Assembly: GCA_963667315.1 (NCBI GenBank)
Contig: OY763325.1
Span: 1,798,001 to 1,862,000, forward strand
DNA: 64,000 nucleotides
DNA from: DAINPP01 sp963667315
Lineage (GTDB): Bacteria > Thermotogota > Thermotogae > MWEM01
Reading direction: 5' to 3'
In this document: positions 17,125-26,569 of the stretch, piece after piece
Layout: every line of letters starts with the position of its first letter
Position numbering within the stretch: position 1 is the stretch's first letter
Position numbers and translations under genes: made by a program
Notes under the pieces: generated by a model
The model's database searches: none
Told to the model about the DNA's origin: nothing
What the model saw: the letters and a program-made list of their open reading frames with translations, nothing else

Positions 17125-17187
17125 ATACATTCCCATGTTGGGGGCTTCAGGTTCCATACGAGCCCCCCTTATGGGATTAAGATAAAA

Positions 17188-17222
17188 AAAACAGCGTTCC
17201 TCATAAGGAGCGCTGTTTTTTT
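17188..17222 (+). terminator. Intrinsic terminator after the DHH gene
   Basis: AACAGCGTTCCT (17190-17201) pairs with AGGAGCGCTGTT (17206-17217) and runs into T. A second, GC-rich hairpin without a T run (GGGGGCT / AGCCCCC) precedes it at about 17140-17167. Confidence 0.85.
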
Positions 17223-17278
17223 GTAAATTTATGCTATATAAGTTGAATTAAAGAATAGGGTGAAAAAACAAGCTTTTC

Positions 17279-17306
17279 GTAGGAGTAATTCATGAATTAC
17301 CCTTAC
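17279..17306. repeat. Dispersed palindrome, copy 2 (diverged)
   Basis: GTAGGAGTAATTC (17279-17291), AT, GAATTACCCTTAC (17294-17306). Same plan as the other copies with several changes; lies between convergent genes. Confidence 0.65.
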
Positions 17307-17365
17307 AAGGGGCATCAAAAACTTTGTTGTTTTCTTTGGTTCATTTTATATATTCAGACAAAGAA

Positions 17366-18391
17366 TCATTCCGCAAAAAAAGTCTGTATCCCTTCGATAA
17401 GGGCATCAATCTGCTCTTTCCCAACCCAGTAATGCGTTACAAATCGCCAGATACCGCCTTCAGGCGGGTTGATCAGGATATCTTTCTGCATGAGGCTGTC
17501 AACGAGTTCGAACGCTTCAAAATCGCCATCTATCGTACAGAAGACCATATTGATATCCCTGAATTCATCGATAACGTTTATCGTATCAAACGATTCAAGC
17601 CGTTCGGCAAGATACGCAGCATTTTCATGGTCTTCAGCGAGACGCTTCGTCATCTTTTCGATGGCGATGATACCGGGTGCTGCGATAATGCCCGCCTGAC
17701 GCATAGCGCCACCCATGATCTTTCTGTTCTTTCTCGCCTTGTCGATAAAGGCCCTTGAGCCGACGAGCATAGACCCGACGGGTGCACATAATCCCTTTGA
17801 CAGACAGAACATGATGGAGTCTGCGTGCTGCGCGATCTCTTTCACATCACATGCCAGGGCTGCTGCTGCATTGAAAATTCTCGCACCGTCCATATGAACC
17901 GGAATATGATGTCTTTCAGCCATTTCCTTTATCCCCTTCAACGTCTCCAAATCGATAACCTTTCCATTTGATCTTGCATTCTCCACGCAGATGAGACCCG
18001 TTCGGGGATAATGAAGATCTTCAAGCCGGATGAGTTTTTCAAGCTCCGATGCTTTTGGATACGCTCCTGAATCTTCAAAGAAGTATAGCTGAACCCCGGC
18101 GATGACGGATGCGGCTCCCGCTTCATGCTCCACGATATGACAATGTCTGCCGAGTATGATCTCATCCCCTCTGAGCGTATGTGTCAGGATACTGAGCTGA
18201 TTCCCGAACGTACCGGAAGGGACGAAGAGTGCCGCCTCTTTGCCCAGCATCTCTGCGGCTATTGCCTCAAGTTGATTGACGGTGGGATCATCACCATAGA
18301 CATCATCCCCAAATTGTGCATTCATTGCCGCCTGAAGCATTTCCTCCGTCGGATGTGTCACGGTGTCACTTCTGAAATCTATCTGTTTCAT
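17366..18391 (-). CDS. ltaE: Low-specificity L-threonine aldolase
   Basis: 341 residues, normal length. A PLP enzyme splitting threonine/allo-threonine to glycine and acetaldehyde. Start MKQIDFRSDTVTHPTEEM is diagnostic, with NQLEAIAAEMLGKEAALFVP following. HMDGARIFNAA is the PLP-phosphate region, and CLSKGLCAPVGSML contains the Schiff-base lysine. It follows a glycosyltransferase gene after 5 bases, so the two are co-transcribed, although no functional link is obvious. Confidence 0.94.
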   Translation of the reverse strand: MKQIDFRSDTVTHPTEEMLQAAMNAQFGDDVYGDDPTVNQLEAIAAEMLGKEAALFVPSGTFGNQLSILTHTLRGDEIILGRHCHIVEHEAGAASVIAGVQLYFFEDSGAYPKASELEKLIRLEDLHYPRTGLICVENARSNGKVIDLETLKGIKEMAERHHIPVHMDGARIFNAAAALACDVKEIAQHADSIMFCLSKGLCAPVGSMLVGSRAFIDKARKNRKIMGGAMRQAGIIAAPGIIAIEKMTKRLAEDHENAAYLAERLESFDTINVIDEFRDINMVFCTIDGDFEAFELVDSLMQKDILINPPEGGIWRFVTHYWVGKEQIDALIEGIQTFFAE

Positions 18392-18396
18392 AACAC

Positions 18397-19584
18397 TTAC
18401 CCCCTGAATACCGGTTTTCTGAAATCATCCTCTATCTTGTCATAGATCCTGAGTTGTCTTTTCAGGACATCCTCCTGATCGAAATTTTGTATCACGAACT
18501 CCCGACACTTTTCATTGGGGACCCCAATGGTGTTCAATGTCTTATCAAGTGCCTTGTATAACCGGTTGGTATCCTTTACCGGAACCAGATACCCCGTCTC
18601 CCCTTCTTTTACTTCCTCTCTCAACCCTCTGATGAACGAACCGACAACCGGTACCCCCATGCTAAGAGCCTCCAGGGAGGAAACCGGCATCCCCTCTCTG
18701 TAGGAGGGAAGGGCAAACACATCGGTAATACTGAGAATTTCAGGTATGTCATTTCGTCTGCCTGCAAAGATGACGCGGTCTTCTATATTCTTTGATTTGA
18801 TCATATTTTCGAGTGATTTTCGAAGATCATCTTCCCGGTCGCTTTTCAGTGTTTCACCGACGAGGAGAAGTTTGACATCCTTTCTGGATTCGGCAAGGAT
18901 TGAAAAGGCGTTGATCAATTCAAAAACACCCTTCTCTCTCACCAGTCTTCCCACATAGGTAATGACACTCTCATTTTCTGAAATTCCGAATTCATTTCGC
19001 AGAACATTTCTCAAATCATCGTTTATCCTGAGGGGGTTGAATTTCACCTTTGTATCGATCCCAACACCGTTCAGATTGATGATATGGTCCTCATCGATGA
19101 AATGATGGTTGAGGGCATATTGCTTATCCTCGTTGTTCACGGTAAAGATATAATCGGTATATTTTGCCGCTCTTTTTTCCATATGTGAGAAAATCATTTT
19201 CATAAAGGGATTCATATTCTCGTGAAAATAAAACCCGTGGCAGGTGTAGATGATTCTGGGGACTTTTGCCTTTGCAGCCGCCTTTCTCGCCAGCAAAGAG
19301 GCAACAGGGGTATGGGTTTGAACGACATCCGGCTTCATTCCCTTAAATAATTCGTACAGGGTGTTGTAGGAACTGACCATCTTCCACGGAGAAATACTTC
19401 TCGGGATCTCCACATTAAACACCTGACAATCGTATTTTTTGATGATATCATTTTCAGCGAGCCGACCATCCCTATCATGTGTAATGATCTCTATCTCATG
19501 CCCTTTCTTCGCCAATTTCTCAATAAGCGGGAGAAGAAAGGCTTCTACTGTATCTGAAATAGCTGTTACCTGTGCTATTTTCAC
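18397..19584 (-). CDS. Family 4 glycosyltransferase
   Basis: 395 residues from the GTG at 19584, which has GGAG 10 bases upstream and gives VKIAQVTAISDTVEAFLLPL, the usual first strand of a GT-B enzyme. The upstream extension lies in intergenic-looking DNA. The N-terminal acceptor domain has a HTPVASLLARKAA segment. The C-terminal donor domain has VGRLVREKGVFELI and PSYREGMPVSSLEALSMG with the E-x7-E retaining motif. Substrate unknown; lipid or capsule glycosylation is usual. Confidence 0.9.
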   Translation of the reverse strand: MKIAQVTAISDTVEAFLLPLIEKLAKKGHEIEIITHDRDGRLAENDIIKKYDCQVFNVEIPRSISPWKMVSSYNTLYELFKGMKPDVVQTHTPVASLLARKAAAKAKVPRIIYTCHGFYFHENMNPFMKMIFSHMEKRAAKYTDYIFTVNNEDKQYALNHHFIDEDHIINLNGVGIDTKVKFNPLRINDDLRNVLRNEFGISENESVITYVGRLVREKGVFELINAFSILAESRKDVKLLLVGETLKSDREDDLRKSLENMIKSKNIEDRVIFAGRRNDIPEILSITDVFALPSYREGMPVSSLEALSMGVPVVGSFIRGLREEVKEGETGYLVPVKDTNRLYKALDKTLNTIGVPNEKCREFVIQNFDQEDVLKRQLRIYDKIEDDFRKPVFRG

Positions 19585-19751
19585 CTTTATCACGCTCCAA
19601 TAATCTTCATTCAATCTCATATCAACCAACAGAATCGCTTTTATCTCAATGCTTCTGTCATTTCCGATTATAACATTAATAACAACAAAGTTCACTATTC
19701 AAGGTCATGTATGGTAAGATACTTTAAAATAGAGATTTTCTGGAGGTTTTT

Positions 19752-20807
19752 TTGAACACCTTTAAAGACAACAGAGTGTGCCGGAAATTGAATATCACCT
19801 ATCCGATTATCGAAGGCGGTATGGCATGGGCCGGGACAGCAGCCCTTGCCGCAGCGGTATCAAATGAAGGCGGTCTCGGGACGATCGGTGCGGGATCCAT
19901 GAATGCCTATCAGCTCAGGATGGCCATCTACGACATCCGAAAACTGACCTCAAAGCCTTTTGCTGTCAATCTGATCCTGATCTCGCCCTTCATCGATGAA
20001 TTGATAGACGTTGTCATCGCCGAAGAAGTTCCCGTCTGTATTTTTGGAGCCGGAAGTCCCGCTGATTATATCGACCGGTTAAAAAAGAACGGTATAACCG
20101 TGTGCGGTGTCTGTTCAAGTCCAAATCTCGCTATCCTGTTTGAGCGGGCCGGTGTTGAACTGATCATCGCCGAAGGACTGGAAGCCGGTGGGCATATCGG
20201 GGATGTCACGACCATGACCCTCATACCGGCAGTTGCGGAAAGTGTATCCGTACCGTTGATAGCCGCCGGTGGCATCAGTTCAGGCAGCGGCATGCTCGCG
20301 GCCTTCTCGCTCGGCGCAGAAGGGATACAGATGGGGACGCGTTTTCTCTGTTCCCATGAGGCGGAAATAAGTGACACCTATAAAGCATTACTCCTTAAAA
20401 AAGATGTCAGGGGGACTGAAGTCACTGGGGAAACACTCGGTCACCCGGTTAGAGTCATCAAGACCAAGTTCTCCCGAAAATTAAAAAAAACAGAAAAAAG
20501 CGATCCGAAACGTGCAGAGGAAATGATGCTCGGGTCCCTTCAAAACGCTGTCAGAGTTGGAGAAGCTGACAACAGCGCTTTCATGAGCGGCATGAGCGCG
20601 GGAAATATCCATAGTATTCTGTCCGTCCACGAAATCTTCACAACGACACTTGAAGAATACGAACGGCAATTAAAAACACTCTCCGGTAAAACCGGTCAGA
20701 AAACAACCTCATTGTTCCGTATCAATGAAAAGATAAAATGTACAATGAAAAATTTCAATAAAACAATCCGAATAAATGGAAAAAGGAGAAAAAATGGCAG
20801 ATATTAA
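19752..20807 (+). CDS. Nitronate monooxygenase / FabK-like flavoprotein
   Basis: 351 residues, TTG start with TGGAGG 5 bases upstream. FMN TIM barrel: start NITYPIIEGGMAWAG, GGLGTIGAGSM, then the flavin-binding IIAEGLEAGGHIG containing the EAGGH motif common to nitronate monooxygenases and FabK enoyl-ACP reductases, and VPLIAAGGISSG and GAEGIQMGTRFL. The family cannot be split confidently by eye; no fatty-acid genes adjoin it, which weakly favours nitronate monooxygenase. It overlaps xpt by 14 bases. Confidence 0.85.
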   Translation: MNTFKDNRVCRKLNITYPIIEGGMAWAGTAALAAAVSNEGGLGTIGAGSMNAYQLRMAIYDIRKLTSKPFAVNLILISPFIDELIDVVIAEEVPVCIFGAGSPADYIDRLKKNGITVCGVCSSPNLAILFERAGVELIIAEGLEAGGHIGDVTTMTLIPAVAESVSVPLIAAGGISSGSGMLAAFSLGAEGIQMGTRFLCSHEAEISDTYKALLLKKDVRGTEVTGETLGHPVRVIKTKFSRKLKKTEKSDPKRAEEMMLGSLQNAVRVGEADNSAFMSGMSAGNIHSILSVHEIFTTTLEEYERQLKTLSGKTGQKTTSLFRINEKIKCTMKNFNKTIRINGKRRKNGRY

Positions 20808-21417
20808 GACGCTTTACGAAAGAATATCCTCTGAATTGAAAGACAAAACGCTTAACGAAGGAAAATACCTGGGAAACGGTATTCTGAAAGTTGACAGCTT
20901 TATCAACCATCAGATCTATCCCGAACTCATGAATCATGCCGGAGAATTTACAGCCGCCTACTTTGCAGAATACGGTATCACAAAGGTTATCACGATCGAA
21001 ACCTCAGGAATCATCCCAGCCTACGCAGCTGCCTCCTGTCTGAACGTCCCACTGGTTTTCACCAGAAAGAAAAAACCTATTACGATGAAAAATGAATTCT
21101 CTGAATCGGCCCCCTCCCACACCAAAGGCGGTATCGTCACACTTCACCTGTCGCAGGAAATGATCTCTCCAAGTGATAATGTCCTCATCGTCGACGACTT
21201 CCTCGCAAGCGGCAGAACCATTCATGCGCTGACAAAGATGATTGAAAAATCCGGTGCCAGTCTTGCAGGTATCGTTACTGTCATCGAAAAGACCTTTGAA
21301 GGTGGCAGAAAACTCCTTGAAAACAATCTCAGTGTCCCTGTCATTGGCTTACTCAGAATTTCGTCTTTAAGTGAAGAAGGAATAGAATTCGAGGAAGGCA
21401 TGGGAGTTGAATTTTAA
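20794..21417 (+). CDS. xpt: Xanthine phosphoribosyltransferase
   Basis: 207 residues from the ATG at 20794 (AAAGGAG upstream). Converts xanthine and PRPP to XMP in purine salvage. The purine phosphoribosyltransferase signature is VLIVDDFLASGRT. The N-terminal LKVDSFINHQIYPELM and the FTRKKKPITM segment match the Xpt branch. Unlike in Bacillus, it is not preceded by a purine riboswitch but sits inside an operon behind the flavoprotein gene. Confidence 0.92.
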   Translation: MADIKTLYERISSELKDKTLNEGKYLGNGILKVDSFINHQIYPELMNHAGEFTAAYFAEYGITKVITIETSGIIPAYAAASCLNVPLVFTRKKKPITMKNEFSESAPSHTKGGIVTLHLSQEMISPSDNVLIVDDFLASGRTIHALTKMIEKSGASLAGIVTVIEKTFEGGRKLLENNLSVPVIGLLRISSLSEEGIEFEEGMGVEF

Positions 21418-21420
21418 CAG

Positions 21421-21720
21421 ATGATGAAAGAAGTACTCAAGACCATTTCAAAAAAACCGTATCTTTCCAAACAGGCCCTCAGTAAGGAATGCGGACTTTC
21501 AGAAGGTCTTTTTGAACAAGTCCTGATGGATCTGCAGCGCTTTGGCTATCTGAAAGAATTGACACTGGCAAGTGGCGATTGTGGCGGAAGCTGTAGCGGT
21601 TGCACACTGGCCTCTTCCTGTAATCCATCCACCGGTCAGGCTATCGGGAATAAAACCAATACCAACAGCATTCATTTCTGGCAGATTACCGGAAAGGGAC
21701 TGGCTTTAATCGTTAAATAA
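21421..21720 (+). CDS. FeoC-like winged-helix protein with a four-cysteine cluster
   Basis: 99 residues, starting three bases after the xpt stop. A short winged helix (LKTISKKPYLSKQALSKECG ... FGYL) is followed by DCGGSCSGCTLASSC, a cysteine cluster like the iron-sulfur loop of FeoC. FeoC proteins partner the FeoB ferrous-iron transporter, but no feoA or feoB lies here. It could instead be a redox-responsive regulator of its own operon. Confidence 0.65.
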   Translation: MMKEVLKTISKKPYLSKQALSKECGLSEGLFEQVLMDLQRFGYLKELTLASGDCGGSCSGCTLASSCNPSTGQAIGNKTNTNSIHFWQITGKGLALIVK

Positions 21721-21748
21721 AGACAGGCTTTCACAGCCTGTCTTTTAT
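21721..21748. terminator. Terminator between the FeoC-like gene and ybeY
   Basis: AGACAGGCT (21721-21729) pairs with AGCCTGTCT (21735-21743), then TTTTAT. The ybeY stop codon lies in the loop region, so the hairpin serves convergent ends. Confidence 0.8.
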
Positions 21749-22165
21749 ATTTTTCACCAATACATCAAAATACTTCTGCTGACGGATGAACATCTCCTCA
21801 TGATCGTTAAAACTTTCCTCATGATCGTATTCACACAGATGCAGCAGACCATGAATCAGCATAAATTTGTATTCCCTTTCAAAAGTCGTTTCAAACTTCA
21901 AAGCCTGACGTTTTATCGTTTCAAGTGAAATGAAGATATCGCCGAGTTCGACGAGCGGTTCATCCTCGTAAATGACGTCATTGACAAATGTCAATACATC
22001 CGTTGCCTCATCTTTATCCCGGTACTGATCATTGAGATTCTGTATCATCTCATCATCCACATTGACGATGGAAAGTGAATAATCATCCTCAGGATCCAGT
22101 TCGCTGCTGAGTACATGAAACACGATTCGCTCTATTTCATCCTGTGAAATTGTAAACGCACTCAT
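21731..22165 (-). CDS. ybeY: Endoribonuclease YbeY (16S rRNA maturation)
   Basis: 144 residues. Metal-dependent endoribonuclease for 16S rRNA 3'-end processing and ribosome quality control. The zinc site is HGLLHLCEYDHEE, giving H-x3-H-x5-H. Upstream strands ISLSIVNVDDEMI-like and DVLTFVND match the family (T-DVLSFP position). Confidence 0.93.
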   Translation of the reverse strand: MSAFTISQDEIERIVFHVLSSELDPEDDYSLSIVNVDDEMIQNLNDQYRDKDEATDVLTFVNDVIYEDEPLVELGDIFISLETIKRQALKFETTFEREYKFMLIHGLLHLCEYDHEESFNDHEEMFIRQQKYFDVLVKNIKDRL

Positions 22166-22287
22166 CTCGAATTCTTTTAATAAATTTGTTTCGACTATTA
22201 TTTTACCCTCACCTCGTAATTGATAAATTTACCCTTTATTATAAGGTTTTCTGAAAGGATCTGTCAAGATTCCTTACGATCACGAAT

Positions 22288-22318
22288 AAAAAAAGAAGGG
22301 GATTAAACTACAATCCCC
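22288..22318 (-). terminator. Terminator of the LamG-like gene
   Basis: GGGGATT (22298-22304) and AATCCCC (22312-22318) form a stem. Read on the minus strand it is followed by TTCTTTTTTT. Confidence 0.8.
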
Positions 22319-22350
22319 ATCCTATATCGTTCGATCAAAACAGATTCAAA

Positions 22351-23100
22351 TTATTTATAATGTGAGACGACAAAATTCTTGAAATACATGTCTACCGTAG
22401 AGGTTGTGTTGGTATCCACCCAGTTTCCCACATAATAATGCGGGAGACCAATAATCCTGTTGTTGAATTCCCATTTATGAATGATTTTATTGTTCACTTT
22501 TATCCTTATTTCCCTGTAATACCAGATTTCAAGGTCAAACTGATTCCATTGGTTCTCCATGTATTTAATCTTTTCCTTAAACACTTCTTTCACCGTATAT
22601 CTACCGGTTCTCAAAAGGCCCTTGATATAGCCGTCTTCATAGATGACTGCCATCCTTCCTATGACATTGGGGTCGTCTGTTGAGAAGAAAACAACCGTCT
22701 GATCGGGCGTTGATTTCGTATCGAGATAAAAGTCAAAATACATTTTCAGAACGAGATCTCCGGGATTCGGCACTTCCTTCAAACCGATGATCTGTTTCTG
22801 ACCTTTTTTCACATCCATATGCAGAACATTTTCGCCATCCATTTCCTCAATCATCATCGGCTTGGTACAATCGAGATAGATATTGGTATCTCCCGGAACA
22901 TCCGGCCAGGTATGTTCGAGATTTTCACCCCATCGGTCATTACTTCCATGTGTACCGTCATCGTTGGAAGGGATCTTATCAACGTTCAGTACATCTCCCG
23001 GTTTGAAATCCACAAAATCCTGGTACGAGAAGATGTGAATATAACTGAACATGGATGTTGCAAGAACTAATAAAGCTGTGAGTATGAGTAATTTTTTCAT
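22351..23100 (-). CDS. Exported protein, probable concanavalin-like/DUF1080 fold
   Basis: 249 residues with a signal peptide (MKKLLILTALLVLATSMFS). The mature region is rich in strands and tryptophan (FDLEIWYYREIRIKVNNKII, HKWEF), with KVNNKIIHKWEF and YFKNFVV segments like those of the 3-keto-disaccharide hydrolase/LamG beta-sandwich. Such domains bind or cleave sugars, but the match is by eye and weak. It is secreted or periplasmic. It precedes the repeat-rich exported protein at 23206 in gene order, with a palindrome between. Confidence 0.6.
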   Translation of the reverse strand: MKKLLILTALLVLATSMFSYIHIFSYQDFVDFKPGDVLNVDKIPSNDDGTHGSNDRWGENLEHTWPDVPGDTNIYLDCTKPMMIEEMDGENVLHMDVKKGQKQIIGLKEVPNPGDLVLKMYFDFYLDTKSTPDQTVVFFSTDDPNVIGRMAVIYEDGYIKGLLRTGRYTVKEVFKEKIKYMENQWNQFDLEIWYYREIRIKVNNKIIHKWEFNNRIIGLPHYYVGNWVDTNTTSTVDMYFKNFVVSHYK

Positions 23101-23124
23101 ATTTTCTCCTTTAAAATTCTTTTT

Positions 23125-23152
23125 GTAGGGGCAATTTGTGAATTGCCCCTAC
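23125..23152. repeat. Dispersed palindrome, copy 3 (best example)
   Basis: GTAGGGGCAATTTG and TGAATTGCCCCTAC form an almost perfect 28-base palindrome between two minus-strand genes. Confidence 0.8.
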
Positions 23153-23205
23153 AACACTTTACTTTACCGGTTATTATAAGGTATTTCTGCAGACCCTAAA
23201 CTGTA

Positions 23206-24474
23206 TCAATTCGCCGTGAATACCGTGATCTGAAAGTCCTTGTATCGTCTGCCGTTATCTCCGGCAAAGGATTCACTGCCTTCAAATTCTCCCCAGGCAA
23301 CAACGAACTGACCATCTTTTCTTTTGAAGATGTACTCGGCACTTTCAGATTCCTCTCCACCGATGACATCTTCCCAGATGAGCGTTCCATATCTGTCCGT
23401 TCGGATAATCCACACATCGGACTTTCCATTAAGTTCTTCAACATCTCCATCATCTGATTTTGTCATTCCGGCCGCGATAAATCCTCGGTCTCTGAGTTCA
23501 TAGACGGAAAAGACCTTATCGTAGGAACTGCCACCATACGCCTGTTCCCACTGAAGGTTTCCGGTACTGTCCAGCTTTACCAGCCAGGCATCCCAATGCC
23601 CATGACCTTCTTCTATATCGCCATCCGGTGAGCTCCCCACACCGGCAAGAATAAATCCTCTGTCCCGTGTCTCTTTCATCTGTCTGACTTCTTCCCAACT
23701 GGAACCACCATACAGCTTCGACCAGAGAACATTTCCGAAATAATCAAACTTGACGATCCAGAAATCGCCACCGCCGTGATTATCCATTCCTGCAAGATCG
23801 CCGTTTTTAGAGAACGAATAGCCGGCCACCACGTAACCGCCGTCTTTTGTTTCTACGATGGAATAAGGCATATCGTAATTACTGCCACCCATGACACGTT
23901 CCCAAATGATTTCACCTTTATCGTCAACTTTTACAACCCAAAAATCCTTACCGCCATGATGATCCTCAAAGTCCTCTGAGAAGGTGTAACCACAGAAAAT
24001 ATAACAATCGTCATTTGTCTCAATAACGTCTCTTATAGTTTCGCTTCCTTTCCTGCCGTAGTTCATCTTCCACTGAATATCACCGGAATCATTCAACTTC
24101 AAAAGAAGAGCATCCCAGCCTCCATTGTTTTTGAGATCATCATAATTTCGTGAGAGCATTGCGCCACCATAGATCAAGCCGTCTTCTACCTTCTTGACAA
24201 CGTAGCCTCTATCATCGCTGCTTCCACCGTAATACTTCTGCCAGATAACGCTTCCCTCATACGTCACATTCATCAGCAGAAAATCATTACTGCCATGTCC
24301 TTCCTTTGAATTTGAGAAACCGGCAAGTAACAAGGAAGAGCCTGTATCTTCCATCCATCGGATGGAGTCATCAGACGTCGTTTCATAGATGTAAGTCTTT
24401 GGGAGCATAATTCCCGCTGAAAAGGCTGTTAAAGCCAGTACCGTCATTAATAAGACTAAAACTGTTTTTTTCAT
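23206..24474 (-). CDS. Exported repeat protein, probable beta-propeller
   Basis: 422 residues from the ATG at 24474 (AAGGAG 11 bases upstream), with signal peptide MKKTVLVLLMTVLALTAFSA. The mature protein is built from about seven repeats of 50-55 residues with the pattern W(D/V)xxxVKxDxxGxxxWxxxYGGSxxDxxxxxxxxxDxGFIxAGYS. The YGGSSYD, GGDFWIVK and GYTFSED elements recur. Repeats like these form propellers; ligand unknown. It may be surface-exposed, next to the outer-membrane pair. Confidence 0.75.
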   Translation of the reverse strand: MKKTVLVLLMTVLALTAFSAGIMLPKTYIYETTSDDSIRWMEDTGSSLLLAGFSNSKEGHGSNDFLLMNVTYEGSVIWQKYYGGSSDDRGYVVKKVEDGLIYGGAMLSRNYDDLKNNGGWDALLLKLNDSGDIQWKMNYGRKGSETIRDVIETNDDCYIFCGYTFSEDFEDHHGGKDFWVVKVDDKGEIIWERVMGGSNYDMPYSIVETKDGGYVVAGYSFSKNGDLAGMDNHGGGDFWIVKFDYFGNVLWSKLYGGSSWEEVRQMKETRDRGFILAGVGSSPDGDIEEGHGHWDAWLVKLDSTGNLQWEQAYGGSSYDKVFSVYELRDRGFIAAGMTKSDDGDVEELNGKSDVWIIRTDRYGTLIWEDVIGGEESESAEYIFKRKDGQFVVAWGEFEGSESFAGDNGRRYKDFQITVFTAN

Positions 24475-24504
24475 TTCACAATCTATCTCCTTCGTTAAGC
24501 TATT

Positions 24505-24608
24505 GTAGGGGCAATTCACGAATTGCCCAAAATACTGTCGTATAAATAATAACAATTATTGCTATATTCTTTTTACTCATATTAGGGCAATTCGTGAATT
24601 GCCCCTAC
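24505..24608. repeat. Dispersed palindrome, composite copy (copies 4 and 5)
   Basis: One palindrome (24505-24528) keeps GTAGGGG at its left but lacks TAC at its right. A second (24585-24608) lacks GTAG at its left but ends CCCCTAC. Together they look like one element with a 56-base AT-rich centre, or a head-to-tail pair. Confidence 0.65.
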
Positions 24609-24626
24609 AGTGTCTTTGGGAGTTCC

Positions 24627-24659
24627 AAAAAAAAACCCGCCCTTTTACAAGAGCGGGTT
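24627..24659 (-). terminator. Terminator of the outer-membrane protein gene
   Basis: AACCCGC (24634-24640) and GCGGGTT (24653-24659). On the minus strand the stem is followed by a long T run. Confidence 0.85.
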
Positions 24660-24697
24660 CGTTTATATACAATGTATGACTTAATTGTATTAAACTA

Positions 24698-26569
24698 TTA
24701 CCAAGTCATTGTACCTGTTACTTCGTAACCTACACCGATAGCGTAGTCGTAGGATCCTGTACCAGCAAAGAGTTCCTTACCGTACTGTCCGTTGTCAACT
24801 GCTGCACTACCCATGGAGTAGATAACTCCGAGTTCTCCGGAAAGTGTAACTGGTCCGTATTCTCCGAGTGCATGTGTGTATGAACCAAAGATCTGGTCGA
24901 TTGAGAATTCTTCGTTTGCGTATGTCATACCCATTCCAACTTTGAATGATGGGAAGCAGCATACTGCACCTGGTTCGAAGCATGCGAAGATATCTACTGA
25001 ACCGAGTCCGTCCTGGTCTCCTGACATTGTAACGCCAACTCTTACGTCGTTGATGGATTCCATGATGAAGTCCTTAAGATCAATGTCAAGTCCGCTGAGG
25101 ATAAGGTGTGCTGTCCATGCGTATGCTTCTGTTACGGAAGCTACGTTTGATGTGAAGAACTGTCCACCGAGATCCACGTTAGCTGCGTCTCCTTCGAGAA
25201 GGATGTTACCAGCTGCGAATGCCTTGATTGCTGTGTCCTGATCCTTAGTTACAGGAATGTCAAGAAGTCCGAAGTTAAGGTTGATAACGTCTTTGATAAG
25301 CATCTCAACGATGATGTTGAGTTCTGCACTGCTAAGGAAGTTCTGTTCGTATCCTGTTTCGTCAGCTGTTCCGTGAACTGTGTCTGACTGTCCTGCTACG
25401 TCGTAGTAATAGTCTGTTCCAAGGATTGCGTAGAGCCAGATGTGTACGTCGCTTGGGTCGAGGTAGAATATTGCCTTTACCCATCCTCTACATTCTGCAC
25501 CCTTTACGATGTCCCAACCGTAACCGCTGCTGATTGATGTTCCGAGAACGTGGAAGTCGAGTCCCTGTTTCATGCTGTCTCCGCCACCGTGGAATTCTCC
25601 AGTACCGATTGCGAACCATAATGCCCATTTCGGGTCTCCTGCTGTTGCGCAGCAGTCGCCTTCTTCGAATGATTCCTGCATAACTTTGAACTTGATATAA
25701 GCTGTATCTGTTTCAAGTCCTGATGCGTAGTCTGAAGCATCTCCGTCATCTACGTCGTCTCCGTTTACAGCGTAAACGAGTTCTACATCAGCAAATTCTG
25801 GTTTTCCGTTTGCTGTGTATGTCCAAACGATTGATGGGTTTGATTCTGAACCTTCACCGTATACTCCGAGGTATGTGAGGTCTGTTGCATCTGTCTGTCC
25901 TTCTGCTGCTTTTGCGTACATGAATTCAACACCAGCGTTAACTGTTAATGTGTTTGCGGCTCCGTAAACTTCGCCGTCTTTGAATTCTGCTGTGAGTCCA
26001 GGAAGTGATTCCTTAATGTAATTGTCAAGAGCTACGAGCTGTGCGTATCCGTCCCAACCCTTAAGTTCCATTCTTGTTCCGTCAGCAAATTCGATGTAAG
26101 CCATTACAGTGTAGAGACCTTCAACTGGTGGTACGAGTGAAAGTGTCTTTGACAGTGTGTTGTTCTTCCATTCGAAGTCTTCGCTTGCTTCTGCAACTGT
26201 TTCGTTCTTCCAGTTAACGAGCTTTGCGTAAACCTTACCCATTGTTCCCATGAGTTCTTTTGCCTTGATGAAGTATGTTGTCTTTTTGGCATCCTGGTCA
26301 ACAACTTTCTGTGCTTCGTAAGTTGCATCGTTAGGAGCGTCCTTGATCAACATAACGAATACGTTATCGGAAACTTCGTCACCCATAACTTCGATTGTTG
26401 TAACATCGTCGGCATTGTCTTCAACTGTAAGCATGAATTCTACGTTTACAGGTTCTCCGGCTGTAACTACACCTTTGTCTGTGCTAAGTGCAGCTGTTCC
26501 AATTTCATCCGCAAATGCGAATGCTGCTACTAAAGCTAAAACCATGACTAAAACTAAGCTTTTCTTCAT
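24698..26569 (-). CDS. Large probable outer-membrane beta-barrel protein
   Basis: 623 residues from the ATG at 26569 (GGGAGGGG 7 bases upstream). Signal peptide MKKSLVLVMVLALVAAFAFA. The N-terminal third has Ig-like features (TADE-type start, VEFMLTVEDN). The rest alternates short strands and glycine-rich turns, and ends with an aromatic residue (VTGTMTW), typical of barrels. Codon use is very even, suggesting high expression. It lies downstream of a coiled-coil rod gene, like the Omp-alpha/beta pair of Thermotogota; assignment as porin is inference. Confidence 0.65.
   Translation of the reverse strand: MKKSLVLVMVLALVAAFAFADEIGTAALSTDKGVVTAGEPVNVEFMLTVEDNADDVTTIEVMGDEVSDNVFVMLIKDAPNDATYEAQKVVDQDAKKTTYFIKAKELMGTMGKVYAKLVNWKNETVAEASEDFEWKNNTLSKTLSLVPPVEGLYTVMAYIEFADGTRMELKGWDGYAQLVALDNYIKESLPGLTAEFKDGEVYGAANTLTVNAGVEFMYAKAAEGQTDATDLTYLGVYGEGSESNPSIVWTYTANGKPEFADVELVYAVNGDDVDDGDASDYASGLETDTAYIKFKVMQESFEEGDCCATAGDPKWALWFAIGTGEFHGGGDSMKQGLDFHVLGTSISSGYGWDIVKGAECRGWVKAIFYLDPSDVHIWLYAILGTDYYYDVAGQSDTVHGTADETGYEQNFLSSAELNIIVEMLIKDVINLNFGLLDIPVTKDQDTAIKAFAAGNILLEGDAANVDLGGQFFTSNVASVTEAYAWTAHLILSGLDIDLKDFIMESINDVRVGVTMSGDQDGLGSVDIFACFEPGAVCCFPSFKVGMGMTYANEEFSIDQIFGSYTHALGEYGPVTLSGELGVIYSMGSAAVDNGQYGKELFAGTGSYDYAIGVGYEVTGTMTW

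Noticed and set aside
17130..17170. Stand-alone RNA gene at the GC-rich hairpin after the DHH gene
   Set aside because: A single stem without promoter or conserved loop; it reads better as part of the 3' region before the real terminator.
20740..20793. Purine riboswitch before xpt
   Set aside because: xpt starts inside the preceding gene's end (14-base overlap) and no aptamer-like conserved loops are visible.
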